Part shown: positions 44,008 to 50,949 of the stretch, piece by piece | Layout: every line of letters starts with the position of its first letter | Position numbering within the stretch: the first letter of the stretch is position 1 | The notes under the pieces: generated by a model | The model's input: only the letters and a program-made list of their open reading frames with translations | Told to the model about the DNA's origin: nothing | Databases searched by the model: none | Position numbers and translations under genes: made by a program | Source: Bacillus cereus | Lineage (GTDB): Bacteria; Bacillota; Bacilli; Bacillales; Bacillaceae_G | Length of the DNA stretch: 64,000 nt | Reading direction: 5' to 3' | NCBI RefSeq assembly: GCF_025917685.1 | Contig: NZ_CP089518.1 | Coordinates: 3,039,001-3,103,000, forward strand

Positions 44008-44498
44008 AATGTATGAGCCTTTTCTTCTATTTGTAATAACCACTTTTCTCGCTTCATCATAATCCAATCCGCTGATCGATATAATAGTGCCACGTACCAT
44101 AACGGTGAGTCTAACGTATTAATAACCCATGCTTTCTTTCCTTTCAATAAACCTTTCGGCAGGGCTCCTTCATATTTATAAGCAAATCCAGCTATAAAAA
44201 TACGATCGATAAATCCTTTTAAAATAGCAGGCATGCCCCACCACCATATCGGATATATGAAAAGAAGAGTATCCGCTGCTTTCACTAATTCTCTATATCG
44301 CTTCGTCTCTTCTTCATATAGTAAATCCCGTCTTTTTTTCTCTTCATTAAATACAAGTACTGGATCAAATTGTTCCTTATATAAATCAAGTACCGTAACA
44401 GAATGATTTGTCTTCTGTAGTCCTTTTTGCACACGCTCTAAAATTGCCCCGTTAAAGCTTGAAGGATTAGGATGAGCGTATATAATTAGTACGTCCAC
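44004..44498 (-). CDS. NAD(P)H-dependent oxidoreductase, flavodoxin-like fold
   Basis: 164 aa. Starts MDVLIIYAHPNPSSFNGAIL, the FMN/FAD phosphate-binding strand and loop of the NQO/MdaB/YwrO group. FIYPIWWWGMPAILKGFIDR is the flavin isoalloxazine-binding segment, and FAYKYEGALPKGLLKGK matches the family. It reduces quinones or azo compounds by two electrons. First gene of a two-gene unit. Confidence 0.9.
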   Translation of the reverse strand: MDVLIIYAHPNPSSFNGAILERVQKGLQKTNHSVTVLDLYKEQFDPVLVFNEEKKRRDLLYEEETKRYRELVKAADTLLFIYPIWWWGMPAILKGFIDRIFIAGFAYKYEGALPKGLLKGKKAWVINTLDSPLWYVALLYRSADWIMMKREKWLLQIEEKAHTL

Positions 44499-44520
44499 TA
44501 CAAAACAACTCCCTCTATAG

Positions 44521-44910
44521 TTAACGTTTCCCCTTCTTTAACATCTTCTCTACGATTTGTACATTTTTCGAACTTTGTAACAAACGATTTAATACTGTTA
44601 GTAACTCTTCTTTTTCTAGACCGTTCAGTTTCTCTTTAACCGTACTCTCACCAGCACCTTGAATATCATAAACAACTGCCGCCATATGCTTACAAAAATT
44701 CTCATATGGACACTCACAGCTACTTTCTGTAAAATCTTCTAGATCAATAATCACTTCATAATTCCCTGCATTCCCAGTAACAAAAGCAAATACTTTCTTA
44801 TCGTGTATGTCAACATCTTCTACATGTCCCTCTTCATAATATTCATAACCTTTATCTATAATGTACTTGGGAATCCATTTCGTTATATCTTTTAATAAGT
44901 AAGCGTACAT
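44521..44910 (-). CDS. SWIM zinc finger protein
   Basis: 129 aa. The SWIM motif C-x-C-x(n)-C-x-H is visible as CECPYENFCKHMAAVVY (about residues 64-80). The N-terminus (KWIPKYIIDKGYEYYEEGHV) is the strand-helix usually preceding it. Zinc-binding, possibly nucleic-acid or protein interaction. It lies just upstream of the oxidoreductase pair on the same strand (22-nt gap). Confidence 0.88.
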   Translation of the reverse strand: MYAYLLKDITKWIPKYIIDKGYEYYEEGHVEDVDIHDKKVFAFVTGNAGNYEVIIDLEDFTESSCECPYENFCKHMAAVVYDIQGAGESTVKEKLNGLEKEELLTVLNRLLQSSKNVQIVEKMLKKGKR

Positions 44911-44929
44911 AACAACACTCCTTCCTTTA

Positions 44930-45149
44930 ATTCCCTTTTGACTTCAAAAACCCCGCATGTTATTCTAATTACTGTCAAATAGCGAGTCTACGTGACAAAA
45001 CGACTGACACCTATTCGGCGAAGGTGTCTCTTTTATTTGCAGCCGATAATGAAGTGCCTCTTTCAGGCACATTCAATCTTTGACACTACACACTCAACAC
45101 CATTCCCTTGTATCAGGCTGCTTTAGCAGTCTTTTACACTACATACTTC
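44930..45149. other. hairpin-rich intergenic region
   Basis: Contains GACACC..GGTGTC (45006-45028, followed by TCTTTTATTT) and GTGCCT..AGGCAC (45054-45070) plus GCTGCTTTAGCAG at about 45118-45130. No gene seen on either strand. May be a structured RNA or decayed repeat. Confidence 0.35.
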
Positions 45150-45172
45150 AAAAAAAAGAGAGCCTAGCTCCC
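45150..45172 (-). terminator. intrinsic terminator overlapping a stop codon
   Basis: On the minus strand GGGAGC-TAG-GCTCTC then TTTTTTTT. The TAG in the loop is the stop codon of the gene ending at 45164. Confidence 0.7.
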
Positions 45173-45424
45173 TTTTCCCGCTTTATAAAATACCCCTTTT
45201 TCAGCATAGCGATATTCATCATCAGCTAAAGTAATTTTCCCATCCAGTTTGAGTTCATCTAATAGTCTTGATAAATAAAATTGATGTAACATTTTTTTCG
45301 TGAATTTTCCTTCATGATGCGAAACGATATGTTCTTGAATATCTAACAATGATATTGGCTTATCTTGCTCTATCATATATTCATAAACTGTACTACGCAG
45401 TTTTACGTATTTTTCGAGTGTCAC
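45164..45424 (-). CDS. small protein under S-box control, unknown function
   Basis: 86 aa from GTG 45424 (reading VTLEKYVKLRSTVYEYM), with AAAGGGG upstream. The longer frame to 45484 would begin inside the riboswitch terminator tail and is rejected. The content looks like a small winged-helix protein (KPISLLDIQEHIV, FYLSRLLDELKLDGKI, YRYAEKGVFYKAG). No family recognised. It is the only gene between the SAM-I riboswitch and a terminator, so expression should respond to S-adenosylmethionine. Confidence 0.65.
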   Translation of the reverse strand: MTLEKYVKLRSTVYEYMIEQDKPISLLDIQEHIVSHHEGKFTKKMLHQFYLSRLLDELKLDGKITLADDEYRYAEKGVFYKAGKGS

Positions 45425-45481
45425 AGTACTTCGCAACCCCTTTCTTCTTATTATATGTTTTCGTAATCGGTTTTTTTGCAA

Positions 45482-45530
45482 CAAAAAAACCTCTCCGATA
45501 AGAAGAAGTTACGTATATCTTCGTCTTATC
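45482..45530 (-). terminator. riboswitch expression platform terminator
   Basis: GATAAGACGAAG (minus strand, from 45530) pairs with CTTCTTCTTATC (to 45497). GGAGAGG and seven Ts follow. The 5' arm overlaps the P1 3' strand of the aptamer, so the two are mutually exclusive or coupled. Confidence 0.7.
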
Positions 45531-45620
45531 TCCCAGAACAAAAATGTTCTGCTGGAATTAGCACCTGCATCGCGGTTGCTGGGTTTCATCGGGCCAGTCC
45601 CTCCACCTCTCTGGATAAGA
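45525..45620 (-). promoter_or_regulatory. SAM-I (S-box) riboswitch aptamer
   Basis: The minus strand reads CTTATCCAGAGAGGTGGAGG, then GACTGGCCCGATGAAACCC, AGCAACC, and GGTGCTAATTCCAGCAG, closing with GATAAG. These are the canonical S-box blocks in order, with P1 CTTATC/GATAAG. It senses S-adenosylmethionine and should turn expression off when SAM is abundant. Confidence 0.95.
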
Positions 45621-45640
45621 AAATATTCACTTTATAATAA

Positions 45641-45669
45641 ACTATACGTAATTTCATTTTAATTGTCAA
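45641..45669 (-). promoter_or_regulatory. sigma-A promoter for the S-box transcript
   Basis: TTGACA (45669-45664) with a 17-bp spacer and TATAGT (45646-45641). Transcription would start just before the aptamer. Confidence 0.75.
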
Positions 45670-45744
45670 ATAAATATAACAAATTATATTTTTCTCCTCA
45701 GTGTTCATACTACATGTATATGAGTAAAAAAGGAGGACTATGAA

Positions 45745-45936
45745 ATGTATCAAAACGCCCGCGGATATGTACAAGATTCTTTTCAATCATTAAAAGAAGC
45801 AAAACATTGTTTAGAAGAAGCACTACAAACAGTTGAAAAAGATTTTAATCGCGCACGTATTGAACAATCCCTTTACGCCGTAGAGCAAGCATTGCAAAGA
45901 TGTGATTATACCGTTCACATTTTAGAAAAAGATTGA
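45745..45936 (+). CDS. small helical protein
   Basis: 63 aa, AAAGGAGG upstream. Two amphipathic helices rich in Gln, Glu and Ala (QDSFQSLKEAKHCLEEALQT, ARIEQSLYAVEQALQRCDYT). Probably a coiled-coil hairpin protein. No family recognised; coding supported by the ribosome binding site and the terminator directly after the stop. Confidence 0.65.
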   Translation: MYQNARGYVQDSFQSLKEAKHCLEEALQTVEKDFNRARIEQSLYAVEQALQRCDYTVHILEKD

Positions 45937-45968
45937 AAACTTCCCATCAATAGATGGGAAGTTTTTTC
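45936..45968. terminator. bidirectional terminator
   Basis: AAAACTTCCCATC and GATGGGAAGTTTT with loop AATA; T run on the plus strand. Confidence 0.85.
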
Positions 45969-46689
45969 AAATGGCATACTTCATTATTATTGCCGTTATG
46001 ATTAAAAAATATACAGAATTAACAATTTCTAAAACCCCTACTTTTAATGTAGAAATTTTTTTGCCATACAATATAATCGCTCAAATGACACTTGGTACGA
46101 ATATAAGAGAACACCATGGATGGATAGCAAATACAATTACCGTCAATACAATATGATACCCCCAAGATATGAGACGATACTTCGGATTATTTTTCTCACG
46201 AATCATTGTTTTCACATAAAACGTACTTCCTAAAAAATACAAAAATGAAATAAGCGCAATGAATACTGCGGTTTTATCGATTTGCTTCATTGAAAAATAA
46301 TAACTTATTAAACCACCTATACAAAACACTATAATCGCACAAATATCATTGAGTAATGCTCGTTCATTTTTTTGACGAGTGTAATACATATTTACAATAA
46401 ACAATGGAATCATTAATACTGCGAATAAAAGAATCCGCCATTCATATAATAAAGAAATCATCCCAAATACGAGTGCAATAATAGAATACACCATTGCATT
46501 GTGTAGCAATTCTTTTTTTCGTCTTTGCCTTATGTACATGAGAAATGGATACGTAGCTAAATAGATAAAGAACCACGCTAAAAACAGTGGGATATGATAG
46601 AAAGTAGGGTTCCCAAGTATGACACTTAATAGAAATGGTATAACAAGCATGGCCCATGCACCGTGCTGCTTCGGAATAACTAACTTCAT
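45967..46689 (-). pseudogene. YwiC-like membrane protein gene interrupted by an in-frame TGA
   Basis: The ORF from ATG 46689 encodes 202 residues to a TGA at 46081-46083. The same frame continues without another stop for 37 further codons (AIILYGKKISTLKVGVLEIV, NSVYFLIITAIIMKY) to a stop at 45967. The N-terminus KLVIPKQHGAWAMLVIPFLL is the YwiC-like signature, and about 7 membrane helices follow. YwiC-like proteins normally run past this point, and a CGA-to-TGA change would explain it. It may still make a shortened protein. Confidence 0.75.
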
Positions 46690-46784
46690 TAACTATACAC
46701 CTCCTCTTTGAAAATAATTCTCACCTAATATTATACAAATATTTTTATATAATAGCTGACTTATATTGGATCTATTTTTTGACA

Positions 46785-46819
46785 ATAAAAAAATGCTCCT
46801 TACAATATGTAAGAAGCAT
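46785..46819 (-). terminator. intrinsic terminator of the ECF operon
   Basis: On the minus strand CATGCTTCTTAC / GTAAGGAGCAT with ATATT loop, then TTTTTTTATTG. It lies 55 bp past the S-component stop. Confidence 0.75.
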
Positions 46820-46874
46820 GAAAGAGGCAAACGAATATGTAAGTCGCGACCCTACCTTATATGAGTATGCTTTT

Positions 46875-47576
46875 CTATGTCACCTTATGCTCATCTAATA
46901 TACCATATTTCTTTTTAAATCTTGTGAGGATCGTAATCCATGAAGTGCTAAATAACAGAAGGAAAATAACATTCGATATCGCATGACTAAGATCGAAAGA
47001 AAAACTTGCGACATAGTAAGCAATAACTGTTTCCCACGTTGCTTCCTGTATAAAACCGAGAAGACCCCAGAAATTCATAATCCAACCAAATAAAAATCCA
47101 ACGACGAATCCGTACAACAGTCTTCCCCACAGTTTTTTCATCAAAAATGTATTTCGGAGTAATCCCGCTATAAAACCGATCATACCCCAAGAGAACATTT
47201 GCCACGGCGTCCACGGACCTTGACCTAAAAAGATGTTAGACACGATAGCTGCCGTTGCCCCAATCATAAAGCCAGTTTCGCTCCCAAATACAATTGCAGA
47301 AACGATAATAACAAACGAAGTCGGTTGTACACTCGGTAATATCGAAAATGGTACCCGGCTAACTGCTGCGATCGCCGCTAACACAGCAACGATAACAATT
47401 TCACGTGAAACAAACGCCTTCCTTTCAAAACGGATATAGAAAGGTAACATAATGATAGCTAATAAAAACAAACTACTTAACATGTAATAACCGTCCATGA
47501 TAAGTGTAGTAAAGAGTAATGTGCCTATTATTACTATAAAAATACAAATTATGAATGCAACATATCGTTTGGACAC
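46875..47576 (-). CDS. ECF transporter S component, probably cobalamin-type
   Basis: 233 aa from GTG 47576 (GGGAGG 13 nt upstream); the frame is open to 47597. About six membrane helices; residues about 70-145 carry the conserved VAVLAAIAAVSRVPF, QPTSFVIIVSAIVFG and GQGPWTPWQMFSWGMIGFIAG segments, which resemble the CbrT-like S components predicted for vitamin B12. It overlaps the ATPase gene by 28 nt. It would bind the substrate in the membrane and associate with EcfT and the ATPase. Confidence 0.8.
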   Translation of the reverse strand: MSKRYVAFIICIFIVIIGTLLFTTLIMDGYYMLSSLFLLAIIMLPFYIRFERKAFVSREIVIVAVLAAIAAVSRVPFSILPSVQPTSFVIIVSAIVFGSETGFMIGATAAIVSNIFLGQGPWTPWQMFSWGMIGFIAGLLRNTFLMKKLWGRLLYGFVVGFLFGWIMNFWGLLGFIQEATWETVIAYYVASFSFDLSHAISNVIFLLLFSTSWITILTRFKKKYGILDEHKVT

Positions 47577-49210
47577 GCTTCGTACACATCCTCCCACGTT
47601 AATGCAAACGGTAACTCTTTACGGATGAATCGATTAATAGATGTTGTATAAAAGAAGTTACCACTAAAGAACTCTTTCGGTGCATCATTCATAATAACTT
47701 TCCCATCAAATAACATCATGCATTGATCTACATATTTTGCTGCAAATTCAATATCATGCGTTGCCATTACAATTGTTGTACCTTCTTTTTGCAACTGTTT
47801 AAACAGCTCTCCTACTCTTTCCTTTTTCCATGGATCTAGTCCCTTTGTCGGCTCATCGAGTAATAATAAAGTTGGCTTTGATAATAACGTTGTACATAAT
47901 GCTAGTAATTGCTGCTCTCCGCCGCTACAATCATGTGGATGGCGCTCTTTAAGTGAATCTAACCAGAACTTTTTCAACATTTCTTCTGCTATTACTTTTC
48001 CCTCTTCACCATATAATTCATTAGCACGCTCATAAACCTCTTCCCATACTGTATCAAATGTAAAATGATAATACGGATGTTGCGATACATACCCTATACT
48101 TTTAAATCGTTCTTTCGAATCAATTTTATGTATCACTTTTCCATTCCACTTTACCTTACCTCTTCTAGCTTTTTGCAATCCTGCTAAAATCGTTAACAGT
48201 GTAGACTTCCCAGTTCCGTTTTTCCCAACTAGAGCTGTCCATTTTCCTTTTTCGATGTTTACTGTTAAATCTCGCAAAATAAGTGGACTATTTTTCTCAT
48301 ATTGAAAAGATATATGTTCTGCACTTAAAATCACTTCTTGCTTTTCACATTGTTCTACTTGCCCATTCCTATATGATATCGCTGAAAAATCATTCATTTT
48401 CATTTGCGCTTCTCGTACTGTAAACGGAATATCTTCTACATTCCATTCTAAAAACAATCTTGGAATTTGTGGAATGAATGGATGGAACTTTTCTACTTCC
48501 CACATGTTCGCTATCACACTTTTAGAAGTACCATCATAAATGATTCTGCCATTATCCATACAAACAACACGTGTTGCGAGCGGTATAACTTCATCTAAAC
48601 GATGTTCACTTAAAACTATCGTAATTCCAAGTTCTTCATTAATACGTTTTAACAATCCTAAAAACTCTTTTGCAGCAATCGGATCTAGCTGCGCTGTCGG
48701 TTCATCCAGTAATAGTAGCTTCGGCTGCATGACTAATACTGCCGCTAAATTTACTAGTTGTTTTTGACCACCAGATAACGTATGAACAGATTGGTGCAAT
48801 AAATCTTGAAATCCTAAAAAGCTAATGAGTTCCGCTATTCTTTTTTGAATAATATGTGATGGTAACCCGATATTTTCTAAAGAGAATGCTAATTCTTGAA
48901 TAACTGTATCCATTACGAGCTGATTTTCTGGATTTTGAAATACCATACCAATTTCTTGTGCAGATAATAAATCTGGTACATCTTCTAATAAAACACCCTC
49001 ATAATATGTATGCCCAGAACGTGTACCAATTGGAAGTAACTCCTTTTTAAAATGTTTCAATAAAGTTGTCTTCCCAGATCCTGAACCACCAGCAAGTACT
49101 ATAAATTCTCCTTTTTGAACAGAAAGAGAAATATGCTGTAACGCGTATTCATTTTCATCAGCATATATAAATGATAAATTCTTTATTTCTGCATGCGCCA
49201 CCATATCCAT
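47549..49210 (-). CDS. fused energy-coupling factor ATPase (EcfA1-EcfA2 type)
   Basis: 553 aa with two ABC ATPase domains. Domain 1 (residues 5-235) has Walker A GGSGSGKTT, signature LSGGQKQ and Walker B LLLLDEPTAQLDP. Domain 2 (about 295-525) has GKNGTGKSTL, CSGGEQQLLA and LLLLDEPTKGLDP. Other organisms encode these as separate EcfA and EcfA' subunits. It overlaps ecfT by 28 nt and the S gene by 28 nt, so all three are coupled. Confidence 0.93.
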   Translation of the reverse strand: MDMVAHAEIKNLSFIYADENEYALQHISLSVQKGEFIVLAGGSGSGKTTLLKHFKKELLPIGTRSGHTYYEGVLLEDVPDLLSAQEIGMVFQNPENQLVMDTVIQELAFSLENIGLPSHIIQKRIAELISFLGFQDLLHQSVHTLSGGQKQLVNLAAVLVMQPKLLLLDEPTAQLDPIAAKEFLGLLKRINEELGITIVLSEHRLDEVIPLATRVVCMDNGRIIYDGTSKSVIANMWEVEKFHPFIPQIPRLFLEWNVEDIPFTVREAQMKMNDFSAISYRNGQVEQCEKQEVILSAEHISFQYEKNSPLILRDLTVNIEKGKWTALVGKNGTGKSTLLTILAGLQKARRGKVKWNGKVIHKIDSKERFKSIGYVSQHPYYHFTFDTVWEEVYERANELYGEEGKVIAEEMLKKFWLDSLKERHPHDCSGGEQQLLALCTTLLSKPTLLLLDEPTKGLDPWKKERVGELFKQLQKEGTTIVMATHDIEFAAKYVDQCMMLFDGKVIMNDAPKEFFSGNFFYTTSINRFIRKELPFALTWEDVYEACPNDMLHS

Positions 49211-50061
49211 TCCCTTCCTTCCATCATAATTGGTAAACTAACAAACATCATAAATAATAAAAACATCATTCCATCGTATTGCTGGAATAGTATTGATTCC
49301 ACTTTCGGATAGATGATTAATTTCCCTCCTCCATAATAACTAAATATGAATGAGGCTATAAATAGAATACTTAAATAACTTAGCGTGTACCAATCGCGTC
49401 TTTCCATTCTATACCGAATATAAGTCGTACGTTTTGTTACACCAAATCCACGAGCTTGCATAGAATCTGCTGTTTGTAGTGCATCTTCTAACGAACAAAC
49501 TAATAACACTTGCAGTAATTTCATCCCATTTTTTATACGCTCAATGAGTGAACCTGAATCTAATTGCACACCTTTCGTTTTTTGGACGAGTGTAATTTTC
49601 TTTAACCGCCTAATAAACAAAGGAACAAACCTCACTGTAATCATCGTTAACAATGCTACTTTCGGTGAAATTCTGGAAAATAAATATAAAAATTTATGAC
49701 TCGAAATAATATCATTATACGAAGCAAACGTAAACATAATTGCAACTAATAATAATCCCATAACAAGTCCATACATACAGGCCTCAAGCTTAATCCGGCT
49801 ATCTCCTAACCAAAATAACGTAGTCGCTCCTCTATGTGTTAATAAAGAGTTAAATAAAATAACCATCAAAAAGAACACGATAGTACTAGGTAGCATCTTT
49901 CTTATTTTATCGCCATTCCCTTGTACTATATTTAAAATTACTATTAGTATAATCGCTCCAATTAAAAAAAGAGGATGAAGACACATCATACATAGTATCA
50001 TCACCCCAATATAATAGAAAAAATTCACAAAAGGATGTAAAGAAGAAAAGCTTATTTTCAT
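49183..50061 (-). CDS. ECF transporter transmembrane T component
   Basis: 292 aa, about five to six membrane helices. The cytoplasmic coupling motifs are visible as ADSMQARGFGVTKRT, the A-R-G motif of EcfT that contacts the ATPases, and an earlier RFVPLFIRRLKKITL. It starts 23 nt after the DUF4430 lipoprotein gene stops, confirming a single operon. Confidence 0.92.
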   Translation of the reverse strand: MKISFSSLHPFVNFFYYIGVMILCMMCLHPLFLIGAIILIVILNIVQGNGDKIRKMLPSTIVFFLMVILFNSLLTHRGATTLFWLGDSRIKLEACMYGLVMGLLLVAIMFTFASYNDIISSHKFLYLFSRISPKVALLTMITVRFVPLFIRRLKKITLVQKTKGVQLDSGSLIERIKNGMKLLQVLLVCSLEDALQTADSMQARGFGVTKRTTYIRYRMERRDWYTLSYLSILFIASFIFSYYGGGKLIIYPKVESILFQQYDGMMFLLFMMFVSLPIMMEGREWIWWRMQK

Positions 50062-50084
50062 AGTCCTTTACCGAAGATCCTTTC

Positions 50085-50891
50085 CTATTTTAATACAAAC
50101 ACCCACTCGATTGTATCTCCTGGTTTTACTTTCACTACACCAGCACTATAGTTTGGAAAAGCACCGTTCACACGATATTTCCATCCACTAGTTTCAGTAA
50201 TATCTTTTTCATATAAATCATTAATACCTTTTACATAAATATCACCTTTAGATCCCATTACATCAAGCTCTAGCCCTGTGCTCTTTAGCACACTATAAAC
50301 AGTGTCACCTTCTTGTACATCAACCTTCTTCGCACCTAATATATATCCTTCATGTCCTTTTACGGAGATAGTAACTTGTTTAGGTTTTGGTATTATTGGA
50401 TCTGGCACTGGCGGTACTGGATCTGGTACCGGTGTTGGGGGAGCTGGTACAGTTACTTTTTGACCTTTATTTGGATCTTCTTTTTGCTCCTGCTTTGGTG
50501 TTTCTTTTGGCTGATTAACAACCTTTGCTTCTTCTTTTTCTTCTGGCGCTTTCTGCGGCTGAGGTTTCTCTTCTTGTACTTTTTGTTGTTCCGGTTGTTT
50601 ATTTGCAGCAGGCTGTTCCTTTGGTTGCTCTTCTTTCTTTACTTCCGGTTGTGCCTGCGCTTTTTCTTCTTTTTGTTTCTCTTCTACTTTCTGTTCTTGT
50701 TTATCTTTCTGCTCTTCTTGTTGTTTCTCTTCCGGTTTCGGTACATCTTTTTGTTCTTCCTGTTTCGCTACTTCTTTTTGCTCTTCTTGCTTCGGTTCTG
50801 CCTTCTTCTCAGGCTTTACAGCCGTTTCTTCACATCCGGCTAATAATCCCAATGAAAGAACTAAAGAAATGAACCATTTCATCTTACTCAT
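50085..50891 (-). CDS. DUF4430 (transcobalamin beta-like) lipoprotein
   Basis: 268 aa from ATG 50891 (AAAGGTGAGG upstream). Lipobox LLAGC (Cys20). Residues 25-150 form a long Lys/Glu/Gln/Pro-rich spacer made of PKQEEQKE-like repeats, then a Pro-rich TPVPDPVPPVPDP hinge. The C-terminal domain (about 175-268) is DUF4430: TVYSVLKSTG, YVKGINDLYEKDITETSGW, KYRVNGAFPNYSAG, VKPGDTIEWVFVL. The same domain forms the beta domain of transcobalamin. Its long spacer would reach into the wall and suits a hand-over role between the wall-anchored protein and the ECF transporter. Confidence 0.85.
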   Translation of the reverse strand: MSKMKWFISLVLSLGLLAGCEETAVKPEKKAEPKQEEQKEVAKQEEQKDVPKPEEKQQEEQKDKQEQKVEEKQKEEKAQAQPEVKKEEQPKEQPAANKQPEQQKVQEEKPQPQKAPEEKEEAKVVNQPKETPKQEQKEDPNKGQKVTVPAPPTPVPDPVPPVPDPIIPKPKQVTISVKGHEGYILGAKKVDVQEGDTVYSVLKSTGLELDVMGSKGDIYVKGINDLYEKDITETSGWKYRVNGAFPNYSAGVVKVKPGDTIEWVFVLK

Positions 50892-50922
50892 GCTGTCCCT
50901 CACCTTTCATAATAAAATTAGG

Positions 50923-50949
50923 AGCAAATGATTGCTCCTAATTTTTGTT
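50923..50949 (-). terminator. internal terminator between surface-protein and lipoprotein genes
   Basis: AATTAGGAGCA / TGCTCCTAATT on the minus strand then TTATT. It may lower expression of the transporter genes relative to the wall-anchored protein. Confidence 0.7.

Noticed and set aside
45424..45484. N-terminal extension of the S-box-controlled gene to TTG 45484
   Set aside because: It would start in the riboswitch terminator tail, upstream of the AAAGGGG ribosome binding site.
45971..46156. 61-codon plus-strand ORF opposite the 3' end of the ywiC-like gene
   Set aside because: It is antisense to the readthrough coding frame of the ywiC-like gene and has no ribosome binding site.
50352..50872. 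Long plus-strand frames rich in Leu and Phe opposite the DUF4430 lipoprotein
   Set aside because: Antisense artefact of the Lys/Glu/Gln-rich spacer; codons such as CTT and TTC are complements of AAG and GAA.
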